Positions 1 to 6,079 of a stretch of DNA of 7,324 nucleotides are shown here, one piece after another. Numbering within the stretch: position 1 is the stretch's first letter; every line of letters starts with the position of its first letter. Source of the stretch: Granulosicoccus sp964352535. Its GTDB lineage: Bacteria; Pseudomonadota; Gammaproteobacteria; Granulosicoccales; Granulosicoccaceae. The position numbers and the translations under genes were made by a program. Under the pieces are notes generated by a model. It did not search any database. It saw nothing but the letters and a program-made list of their open reading frames with translations, and was not told the origin of the DNA. The DNA is taken from NCBI GenBank assembly GCA_964352535.1, contig CAYGSW010000283.1, positions 1-7,324 of the forward strand, read 5' to 3'.

Positions 1-72
<72 letters not shown>

Positions 73-161
73 ATCTTGGTGCCACACCCTGGCATGGATT
101 CCCACCGTTCTGCAAGAACCCTGTCCCGTTAACAACATGCAAGCAGTGCAAGCGTGTTCCT

Positions 162-236
<75 letters not shown>

Positions 237-347
237 TGAGAGGAACAGACCCTGACAACTTAAGGGCACATTTAAACACCCCAACGCAAACTTACCTACA
301 AACACGTTACATGCGCACTACACAAAAACCTACAGTTGCTTGCACAA

Positions 348-432
348 TGGTGGAGGGAGGAGGATTCGAACCTCCGAAGGCTGAGCCAGCAGATTTACAG
401 TCTGCCCCCTTTGACCGCTCGGGAATCCCTCC
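348..432 (-). tRNA. tRNA-Tyr(GTA)
   Basis: An 85-nt class II tRNA with the long variable arm typical of bacterial tRNA-Tyr (GGC-TCA-GCC stem-loop). The acceptor stem is GGAGGGA/TCCCTCC, with discriminator A and encoded CCA at 348-350. The anticodon stem GCAGA/TCTGC encloses a loop with GTA, reading UAC/UAU codons. The T stem is GGAGG/CCTCC with loop TTCGAAT. It is the promoter-proximal gene of the cluster: a sigma-70 promoter lies just upstream, leaving a 5' leader of only about 10 nt. Confidence 0.97.
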
Positions 433-448
433 ATCAGGCAAGCCGACA

Positions 449-478
449 ATTATAGAGAGATGTAAATTCACAAGTCAA
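449..478 (-). promoter_or_regulatory. Sigma-70 promoter of the tRNA cluster
   Basis: On the minus strand there is a -35 box TTGACT (473-478), an 18-bp spacer and a perfect -10 box TATAAT (449-454). The predicted start is near 442, about 10 nt before the 5' end of tRNA-Tyr. Eleven of twelve consensus bases match, which fits a stable-RNA promoter. A small dyad (481-493) and an A-tract (about 503-511 read on the minus strand) lie upstream, where UP-element or Fis-type control often acts. That control is inference only. Confidence 0.8.
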
Positions 479-557
479 CCATCCGGCGCGGATAACACAC
501 ACTTTTTTTCAATTCAGCCAACACCGGGACGTTAGATTTAAAAAAGCCAGGTTTTTG

Positions 558-1307
558 TCAGTGTGCCAAAATCTGACTCAAAAACAGTTGCGTGCGCTCT
601 GACTGCGGGTTGTTGAAAAAGCCCTCTGGCTCATTCTCCTCAATGATCTGACCGCCATCCATAAAGATGACACGATTGGCCACCGTTTTGGCAAAACCCA
701 TTTCGTGGGTCACACAGATCATCGTCATGCCCTCACGGGCAAGCTCTATCATGACATCCAGCACTTCCTTTATCATTTCAGGATCAAGCGCAGATGTGGG
801 CTCATCGAACAACATAATTTTCGGGTTCATGCACAAGGAACGCGCGATTGCCACTCGTTGTTGCTGCCCACCTGATAATTGCCCGGGAAACTTGTCAGCT
901 TGCTCCGGAATCCTCACCCGTTCTAGAAATTGCATGGCGACAGCGTCCGCCTCTTTTTTGGGCATTTTCTTAACCCAAATGGGTGCAAGCGTGCAGTTCT
1001 GAAGCACTGTAAGGTGCGGAAACAGATTGAAATGCTGAAACACCATCCCGACTTCCCGCCGGATGGCGTCTATGTTCTTCAAATCGTTGTTCAACTCTAT
1101 GCCATCAACATTGATCGATCCTTGCTGGTGCTCTTCCAATCGATTGATACAGCGGATAAGTGTTGACTTGCCAGAGCCGGATGGGCCGCATATTACAATG
1201 CGCTCGCCACGTCTGACTGTCAGGTTTATATCCTTTAACACATGAAACTGCCCATACCACTTGTTCATGTCGGCGATCGATATCACTTGCTCGTCACTTA
1301 TCTGCAT
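558..1307 (-). CDS. aapP: General L-amino acid ABC transporter, ATP-binding subunit AapP
   Basis: This is the cytoplasmic ATPase that powers the AapQ-AapM permease. In the 249-residue form all ABC motifs are intact: Walker A GPSGSGKST (about 41-49), Q-loop glutamine in FQHFNLF (about 91), signature LSGGQ (about 144-148), Walker B IMLFDEP (about 164-170), D-loop SALD and switch histidine in VTHEMGF (about 201). The segment NKWYGQFHVL and the run MNPKIMLFDEPTSALDPEMI are typical of the polar amino acid (GlnQ/AapP/BztD) family. The start is uncertain. I chose ATG at 1307 because GAGG (1313-1316) lies 5 nt upstream and the 13 codons before it look unlike the rest. The frame is also open to ATG 1346 and GTG 1349, which overlap the aapM stop as TGATG/GTGA and would allow translational coupling. 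Last gene of the operon. Confidence 0.95.
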   Translation of the reverse strand: MQISDEQVISIADMNKWYGQFHVLKDINLTVRRGERIVICGPSGSGKSTLIRCINRLEEHQQGSINVDGIELNNDLKNIDAIRREVGMVFQHFNLFPHLTVLQNCTLAPIWVKKMPKKEADAVAMQFLERVRIPEQADKFPGQLSGGQQQRVAIARSLCMNPKIMLFDEPTSALDPEMIKEVLDVMIELAREGMTMICVTHEMGFAKTVANRVIFMDGGQIIEENEPEGFFNNPQSERTQLFLSQILAH

Positions 1308-1312
1308 AGCTG

Positions 1313-1316
1313 CCTC
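1313..1316 (-). promoter_or_regulatory. Ribosome binding site favouring the internal aapP start
   Basis: GAGG on the minus strand, 5 nt before ATG 1307. No comparable Shine-Dalgarno precedes ATG 1346 or GTG 1349, which would depend on coupling to aapM termination. This is the main reason for preferring the shorter AapP. Confidence 0.5.
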
Positions 1317-1345
1317 ATTCGTGGATTTTAGTTGTGTATCTCGCA

Positions 1346-2656
1346 TCACCGCTTGTGCCCAGTGTGCAGCTTGTCTTCGATGTACCGACTATAGATGGCC
1401 ATGCTGTAGCAACAAATCCAGAAGCTGATTCCAACAAAGGCATACCCGGTGTAAGGCACTGATCTGATCGACCAGTTTGGATCAGCGATAGAGGCCTGTA
1501 CGATGCCGAGCAGATCAAACAAGCCGATGATCAATACCAGCGTCGTGTCCTTGAACAGACCAATGAACGTGTTGACAATACCGGGTATGACAACCTTGAG
1601 CGCTTGCGGCAGCACCACCAGCCGCATCATTTTCGGATAGGGCAAACCAAGCGCCATGGCGCCTTCGTACTGCCCTTTGGGAATCGCCTGCAAGCCACCA
1701 CGCACCACCTCTGCCATGTACGCCGATGCGAATAGGGCCACGCCGATGACCGCTCTGAGCAGCTGATCAAAGGTCACACCAGCAGGCAAAAACAACGGAA
1801 ACATGATGCTTGCCATGAACAGCACGGCGACAAGAGGGATACCACGCCAGAATTCAATGAACACTGTACACAGCAGGCTGATGATCGGCATTTTCGATCG
1901 CCTACCCAGCGCAAGCAATACGCCCAGTGGTAATGAGGCGACGATGCCACTTAGCGCGATTACCAGCGTCAGGCTAAACCCACCCCACTGTGATGTGCCG
2001 ACGATTGGCAACGCCCTGTTATCTAAGGAATGAATGGCAGGTATTGCTCCGGTTGTCAGCTGCCAGAGCATCGGGAGACCAGGCGCATTCATCAGGGCAC
2101 GCACGATGGGCGAGAACGTGCCCGCCAGAACAGAGAGGAGCACGCCATCGATCATAAGTGGAATGACAATCCAGTAGACGTTGATCGCCACGATGCCATA
2201 CATCAGGAAAAACGACAGCACAGGGAAGACGAATAGCATGAACATGGCGATGATCTGACGTCCGGGCATTTTTTCCCAGACCATGAGCACAATGCCCACA
2301 CCCAGAATCCACAGCAATATATCGACGCGCCAGCGTTCCGATTTTTCGTAAAAGCCGTAGAGAAACTGCTCCCAGCGCGAAGACACGAAAGGCCAGCAGG
2401 CACCGTCAGGGTTTGCCCGACAGGCATCCGAGCCTCCTACCCAGTTGGCGTTGAAAATCAACCAGTTAAGCGCAGATGGCACCACATAGATTATCAGGGC
2501 CAATGCAGACAGACTGAGAATCGAATTAAAGAAACCATTGAACAGATTGTCCCGCATCCAGGCCAACAGTCCATCGGTGCGGATCGGGGCAGGCTTGTCC
2601 GGTAGATCGCCTGCGTGGACCAGCGCACCGCCAGTGTGTTGTGTATCAGTGCTCAT
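1346..2656 (-). CDS. aapM: General L-amino acid ABC transporter, permease AapM (BztC-like)
   Basis: A 436-residue inner-membrane permease that pairs with AapQ to form the channel. The hydrophilic N-terminus (about 1-40) is followed by hydrophobic segments near 45-65, 113-130, 136-152 and 155-178. The HisM/BPD_transp_1-type core occupies about 225-425. The EAA coupling loop, which docks to the ATPase, is at about 316-337 (AEVVRGGLQAIPKGQYEGA, then LG). The long N-terminal part, with a periplasmic-looking loop holding two cysteines (C79, C87), is characteristic of the AapM/BztC branch compared with the ~220-residue HisM or GlnP proteins. ATG at 2656 lies 3 bp after the aapQ stop, with GGAG inside the aapQ end at 9-nt spacing, so the two are probably coupled. 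The stop overlaps the alternative upstream starts of aapP. The family call is firm; the exact amino acid spectrum is not readable. Confidence 0.95.
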   Translation of the reverse strand: MSTDTQHTGGALVHAGDLPDKPAPIRTDGLLAWMRDNLFNGFFNSILSLSALALIIYVVPSALNWLIFNANWVGGSDACRANPDGACWPFVSSRWEQFLYGFYEKSERWRVDILLWILGVGIVLMVWEKMPGRQIIAMFMLFVFPVLSFFLMYGIVAINVYWIVIPLMIDGVLLSVLAGTFSPIVRALMNAPGLPMLWQLTTGAIPAIHSLDNRALPIVGTSQWGGFSLTLVIALSGIVASLPLGVLLALGRRSKMPIISLLCTVFIEFWRGIPLVAVLFMASIMFPLFLPAGVTFDQLLRAVIGVALFASAYMAEVVRGGLQAIPKGQYEGAMALGLPYPKMMRLVVLPQALKVVIPGIVNTFIGLFKDTTLVLIIGLFDLLGIVQASIADPNWSIRSVPYTGYAFVGISFWICCYSMAIYSRYIEDKLHTGHKR

Positions 2657-2659
2657 AGC

Positions 2660-3853
2660 CTATCGCTCCACCAACGCAATCCGCGCGTTGTACCAGTTCA
2701 TGAATCCTGAAGTCAGCAAGCTCAGTGTCAGGTAGACCGCTAACGTCATTGCCATGATTTCCACGGCCTGACCTGTCTGGTTTAGCGTGGTCCCCGCGAA
2801 GACGGAAAACAGATCCGGATAGGCAATCGCCGTCGCCAACGACGAATTCTTGGTGAGATTGAGAAACTGACTGGTCAACGGTGGAACGATGACGCGCATA
2901 GCCTGCGGGACCACGACCAGACGCATCCGGTGTGAAGGCTTGATACCCAGCGCTGATGCGGCTTCAGTCTGGCCATGACTGACTGCCTGGATTCCAGCGC
3001 GCACGATTTCAGCAATGTAGGCAGCGGTGTAGATGACCAGTGCCAGCAGAAGCGCGACGAACTCAGGGATAATGGTAACCCCACCCCGTAACGCAAAGCG
3101 CGACATTTCAGCAGGCTGGAATTCAAGTGGCCGACCGAGAACCAGAAAGGCCAACAGAGGCGCCCCGATGATGAGCAATGTGCCTGCGGTAAACACCGGA
3201 AACTGCTGACCGGTCTTCATCTGGCGGGCTGTTGCCCAGCGACTGAGCAACCACGTGAGCACAATAACGCCAAAAAACGTGTACCACACAAGCTCGAACC
3301 CCGGCTGCCCGACAGGTTCGGCAAAGATCAGACCACGATTGTTTATGGACAAGAAAACCGAATCGCCGGCTTCATGCAACTGACGCGGCCCGGGCAATGG
3401 TTTGAGCACGGCGCTGTACCAGAAAAGAATCTGCAACAGCAAAGGCACGTTACGAAAAAGTTCGATGTAGAAGGTGGCAATCTTCTGGACAAGCCAGTTG
3501 CTCGACAACCGAGCAATGCCAACGATGAATCCGAGAACAAGCGCTAGCAGGCAACCTACCGCGGCAACGATAATAGTATTGACAAGACCTACCAGAAAGA
3601 CAGTGAAATAACTGGATTCTTCTGAGTAAGGCACGAACGGCGTCGAAATAATGCCGAACCCTGCCGAGCTTGTCAGGAACCCGAAACCTGACGCCAGTCC
3701 CTGAGACTCCATATTGGTGGCAGTGTTGCGAATAATGGTATACGTCAACCACGCAATGACTGCTACAACCAACGCCTGGTAAACAATCGCGCGCTTTTCA
3801 GGGTCTCGCCAGAACGAGGGCGCTGGAGCTGTCAATTCAGATTTTTTTGCCAT
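2660..3853 (-). CDS. aapQ: General L-amino acid ABC transporter, permease AapQ (BztB-like)
   Basis: A 397-residue inner-membrane permease, partner of AapM. A basic N-terminus leads into a membrane segment at about 24-41. The conserved core begins near 83 (FTVFLVGLVNTIIVAAVGC), followed by the family run YIELFRNVPLLLQILFWY (about 129-146). A periplasmic insert spans about 150-185, and further membrane segments lie near 188-204, 221-239 and 262-281. The EAA loop is AEIVRAGIQAVSHGQTEAAS with LG (about 281-303). The length suits AapQ/BztB. ATG at 3853 has only a weak purine-rich site (AAAGAG, 8 nt spacing), in keeping with lower expression than aapJ. It is separated from aapJ by 95 bp holding a strong hairpin, and is nearly contiguous with aapM. 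Confidence 0.95.
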   Translation of the reverse strand: MAKKSELTAPAPSFWRDPEKRAIVYQALVVAVIAWLTYTIIRNTATNMESQGLASGFGFLTSSAGFGIISTPFVPYSEESSYFTVFLVGLVNTIIVAAVGCLLALVLGFIVGIARLSSNWLVQKIATFYIELFRNVPLLLQILFWYSAVLKPLPGPRQLHEAGDSVFLSINNRGLIFAEPVGQPGFELVWYTFFGVIVLTWLLSRWATARQMKTGQQFPVFTAGTLLIIGAPLLAFLVLGRPLEFQPAEMSRFALRGGVTIIPEFVALLLALVIYTAAYIAEIVRAGIQAVSHGQTEAASALGIKPSHRMRLVVVPQAMRVIVPPLTSQFLNLTKNSSLATAIAYPDLFSVFAGTTLNQTGQAVEIMAMTLAVYLTLSLLTSGFMNWYNARIALVER

Positions 3854-3878
3854 GCGACGTGCTCTTTGAAAAACGGCA

Positions 3879-3902
3879 AAAGGGCCGCAGATGCGGCCCT
3901 TT
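3879..3902 (-). terminator. Intercistronic hairpin between aapJ and aapQ (attenuator or mRNA stabiliser)
   Basis: A perfect 10-bp inverted repeat (AAAGGGCCGC with GCGGCCCTTT) around a 4-nt loop. On the minus strand it is followed by the T-rich tail TTTTGCCGTTTTT, close to an intrinsic terminator but with the T-run interrupted. It lies after the aapJ stop and 25 nt before the aapQ start. In transporter operons such hairpins commonly stop part of the transcription or protect the upstream mRNA, raising the binding protein over the membrane subunits. Which of these applies here is inference. Confidence 0.75.
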
Positions 3903-3948
3903 CAGACAACGATCAGTAAATCAGCATGCTGAAACTGGTTAGCGTGGT

Positions 3949-4962
3949 TCAGCGTTGTGGCGCTGCGTACAGTAGTCCACCGTCTGACCACAACGCATTC
4001 ACGCCTCTGTCGAGTTTCAGTGGGGTATCCGGACCCACGTTGCGATCGTAGCTCTCACCGTAGTTGCCAATTGCAGCAATGATATTTGCACAGAATGTGT
4101 TTTCCAGACCGATCTTCGAACCAAGATCACCGTCGGTGCCCAGAATACGCTTTATGTTCGGGTCATCCGATGCACTCATTTCCTCGACATTGGCCGATGT
4201 AATTCCAGCCTCTTCTGCGTTGATCATGCAGTTGAGTGTCCAACGTGCGATATCGCCCCACTGACTGTCGCCGTGACGCACCAGGGGTCCGAGTGGCTCT
4301 TTGGAGATTATTTCAGGAAGAACCACGTGGTCGTCAGGGGCAGCAAGTTTTGAGCGCTGCGCTGCCAGACCTGAGCGGTCAGTGGTGTAGACATCACAAC
4401 GACCGGAATCGTAGGCGGCTACCACTTCATCGGCCTTTTCAAAGGCAACTACGGTGTATTCCATGCCGTTTGCGCGAAAAAAGTCAGCCACGTTCAGCTC
4501 GGTGGTTGTTCCGGTGTTGGTACATACCGCGGCCCCATCAAGCTCAAGGGCACTGGAAACACCGAGACTGGTTGGCACCATGAAACCCTGGCCGTCATAG
4601 TAGTTAACACCCACGAATTCGCCAAAGTCGCTGTCACGACTCATGGTCCATGTGGTGTTTCTGGCCAGAATGTCAATCTCGCCAGACGTCAGGGCTGTGA
4701 ATCGTACCTTGGCCGACAGTGGCGTAAATTTGACGGCCTCCGGATCATTGAAAATCGCAGCAGCCATCGCACGACAGTACTCAACGTCTAGTCCTGTCCA
4801 GTCTCCCTGGTCGTCAGGATTGGAAAAACCCGGTAATCCTTGTGACACGCCGCATTGAACGAATCCCTTGGTTTTAACAGCGTCGAGTGTCTCATTGGCA
4901 TGTGCCAGGCCTATGGAAGCTGCAAGAGCTGTCGAAATGGCGATTGTCTTTAGAAAATACAT
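3949..4962 (-). CDS. aapJ: General L-amino acid ABC transporter, periplasmic binding protein AapJ
   Basis: A 337-residue periplasmic solute-binding protein that captures L-amino acids and hands them to AapQM. A Sec signal peptide is clear: basic residue near the start, hydrophobic core to about 19, and likely cleavage after AHA (22/23), leaving NETLDAVKTKG. The mature protein shows the family-3 binding protein run GLDVEYCRAMAAAIF (about 58-71), followed by TSGEIDILARNTTWTMSRD (92-110), TNTGTTTELN (148-157) and YDSGRCDVYTTDRSGLAAQR (184-203), all strongly AapJ/BztA-like. Six cysteines remain in the mature chain (37, 64, 147, 189, 245, 291) and could form disulfides. ATG 4962 is well supported by GGAG (4969-4972) at 6-nt spacing. 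It is the first gene of the operon and is followed by the intercistronic hairpin. Ligand range (acidic or general amino acids) cannot be fixed from sequence. Confidence 0.96.
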   Translation of the reverse strand: MYFLKTIAISTALAASIGLAHANETLDAVKTKGFVQCGVSQGLPGFSNPDDQGDWTGLDVEYCRAMAAAIFNDPEAVKFTPLSAKVRFTALTSGEIDILARNTTWTMSRDSDFGEFVGVNYYDGQGFMVPTSLGVSSALELDGAAVCTNTGTTTELNVADFFRANGMEYTVVAFEKADEVVAAYDSGRCDVYTTDRSGLAAQRSKLAAPDDHVVLPEIISKEPLGPLVRHGDSQWGDIARWTLNCMINAEEAGITSANVEEMSASDDPNIKRILGTDGDLGSKIGLENTFCANIIAAIGNYGESYDRNVGPDTPLKLDRGVNALWSDGGLLYAAPQR

Positions 4963-5036
4963 TAATTGCTCCGAATGTGTTTTATCAGGCTGTTGGGTTG
5001 ATGTTTACACCGGGCGTCCTTGCCAATACTTCACTG

Positions 5037-5057
5037 GGTACCGAAAGTACCATATAA
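5037..5057 (-). promoter_or_regulatory. Possible aap operon -10 box with adjoining dyad
   Basis: In the 175-bp gap between the lipoprotein stop and aapJ, the minus strand carries TTATAT (5052-5057), a plausible -10 element. It is directly abutted by the inverted repeat GGTAC-TTTCG-GTACC (5037-5051), which would cover the transcription start. No good -35 is seen at 16-18 bp (best CGTAAA), so an activator or another promoter may be used. The leader to aapJ would be about 80-90 nt. The dyad could be a small operator or a leader hairpin. The rest of the gap shows nothing clear, including no convincing terminator for the lipoprotein gene. Confidence 0.3.
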
Positions 5058-5137
5058 CAGTATCTTAATCGTGATTTACGAAAGCAATTCGACATTGGCT
5101 CGCTATGGCGCAGTACCCGTTCGCGCGGCCCTCTGCT

Positions 5138-5899
5138 TCACTGAATTGGAATGTTGTAAGCCACTTCCTGCAATAAAGCGCTTACGCTATCGATGATGAG
5201 TGGAGGGGCCGGATGGCTCTTCTCTCCGACCCCGTTTAGTAGCGTGTTTGCCATTACTGCCGCTATGCTTGCGCCGACGCTATCCCCGAGTCGGTGATTT
5301 GCCGTGCTGACGGATTCCGGAGCAACCCGGTATTGACGCGTCCAGATTACGCGCCCGTTGCGCAGATCAAGAAGCGTGGCTGAGAGCTGTGTCGTTCGCC
5401 TGGTTACGTAGGTGTGTTGTTCCTGATCAGCGAGCAGGAACCCCTCTGCATTGACGATATTTGCCTTGATTACCGGCAAACGATCAATTCGATCAGCTTC
5501 AAGGCGCACGGCCAGCGCTCTGGGCGATGGTAGGTTAGCTGCCATGAGACGTTGTACCTGATAAGGCGCAAAGCGTGCATGGCGAGCGTAGTACGCCATC
5601 ATTTCATCGTGTGGCGCTGGGCCGATAATTGAACGCGCAGAATTTGAAGGTGTTATCTTGAGGTCTCCACGGCCCGCTAGCAAAGAGGCTAGATCAATGG
5701 ACATGCGAGTCGCATCAACGGGAGTATTCAACCCGCTTTTTTGAGTAGCACCCAGCACCACGATGCCCGGTAACATCGTGTCAGTGACACCACTCTGGGT
5801 GTTCTGTGTTGAGCAGGCGCTGCAAAGCAAGATGCCCGCAACGGCGACAAAATTACGATACGCTTTCAGGCTTGCAAGGGAAAGCATATTAATGATCAT
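5138..5899 (-). CDS. Putative outer-membrane lipoprotein of unknown function
   Basis: I do not recognise a named family. The 253-residue product starts with a signal peptide ending in a lipobox-like LLCSAC. The acceptor would be C29; position -3 is Cys rather than the usual Leu, though Leu occupies -4 and -5. The +2 residue is Ser, not Asp, which predicts Lol sorting to the outer membrane. The mature part is mixed alpha/beta with no membrane segment. The stretches PYQVQRLMAANL (112-123), then RALAVRLEADRIDRLPVIKANI (127-148, two pieces here) and the strand pair SATLLDLRNGRVIWTRQYRV (173-192) recall the nucleotide-free CsgG/FlgO/LpoB-like lipoprotein fold. That similarity is a pattern impression only. 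ATG 5899 has AAGGA at 8-nt spacing. It is transcribed toward aapJ, 175 bp away, and divergently from gltA. Confidence 0.8.
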   Translation of the reverse strand: MIINMLSLASLKAYRNFVAVAGILLCSACSTQNTQSGVTDTMLPGIVVLGATQKSGLNTPVDATRMSIDLASLLAGRGDLKITPSNSARSIIGPAPHDEMMAYYARHARFAPYQVQRLMAANLPSPRALAVRLEADRIDRLPVIKANIVNAEGFLLADQEQHTYVTRRTTQLSATLLDLRNGRVIWTRQYRVAPESVSTANHRLGDSVGASIAAVMANTLLNGVGEKSHPAPPLIIDSVSALLQEVAYNIPIQ

Positions 5900-5960
5900 G
5901 AGGAGATTCCTTGTTGATCTTCGTAGCTATCCTTAGCCTGTGATTGGACGGTTCGACAAA

Positions 5961-5966
5961 AGTATA
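5961..5966 (-). promoter_or_regulatory. Candidate -10 box of the lipoprotein gene
   Basis: TATACT on the minus strand matches the sigma-70 -10 consensus at five of six positions and lies about 60 nt upstream of the lipoprotein start. No good -35 is seen at 16-18 bp, so the call is tentative. Confidence 0.35.
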
Positions 5967-6046
5967 GACAATGATTGTTAAATTCAGGATGGCCCACTTC
6001 GGGTTGTCCAATAGTTTCTATTGCCAGATGCAGGTGGGTTTCACCT

Positions 6047-6052
6047 TATAAT
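6047..6052 (+). promoter_or_regulatory. Candidate -10 box of gltA
   Basis: A perfect TATAAT on the plus strand, 27 nt before the gltA start, giving a leader of roughly 20 nt. The best -35 candidate, TTGCCA (6021-6026), is 20 bp away, which is longer than optimal. A second, weaker possibility upstream is TTGGAC (5944-5949) with GACAAT (5967-5972) at 17 bp. The 180-bp divergent region (5900-6079) otherwise shows no clear operator. Confidence 0.4.
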
Positions 6053-6067
6053 ATGCATCTTTCTGCT

Positions 6068-6071
6068 GGAG
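6068..6071 (+). promoter_or_regulatory. gltA ribosome binding site
   Basis: GGAG, 8 nt before ATG 6080, fixes the gltA start. An out-of-frame ATG at 6076 is closer (4 nt) but stops after three codons (ATG AAT GAG TGA) and overlaps the gltA start. Confidence 0.7.
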
Positions 6072-6079
6072 AAGAATGA

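Noticed and set aside
131..160. GCAAGC repeated twice in the Gly-Thr tRNA spacer
   Set aside because: Two 6-base copies 8-9 bp apart are expected by chance and match no known element.
536..557. Possible intrinsic terminator after aapP
   Set aside because: On the minus strand AAAAACC-TGG-CTTTTTT gives only an A-T stem of about 5 pairs, too weak to call, though the T-run may still help termination.
4236..4583. 115-codon plus-strand open frame
   Set aside because: It lies wholly antisense to aapJ, is rich in Arg/Gln/Pro/His as expected of a shadow frame, and resembles no family.
5000..5030. Sigma-54 promoter for the aap operon (TTGGCAAGG on the minus strand)
   Set aside because: The GG of a -24 box is present, but no GC occurs at the required -12 spacing.
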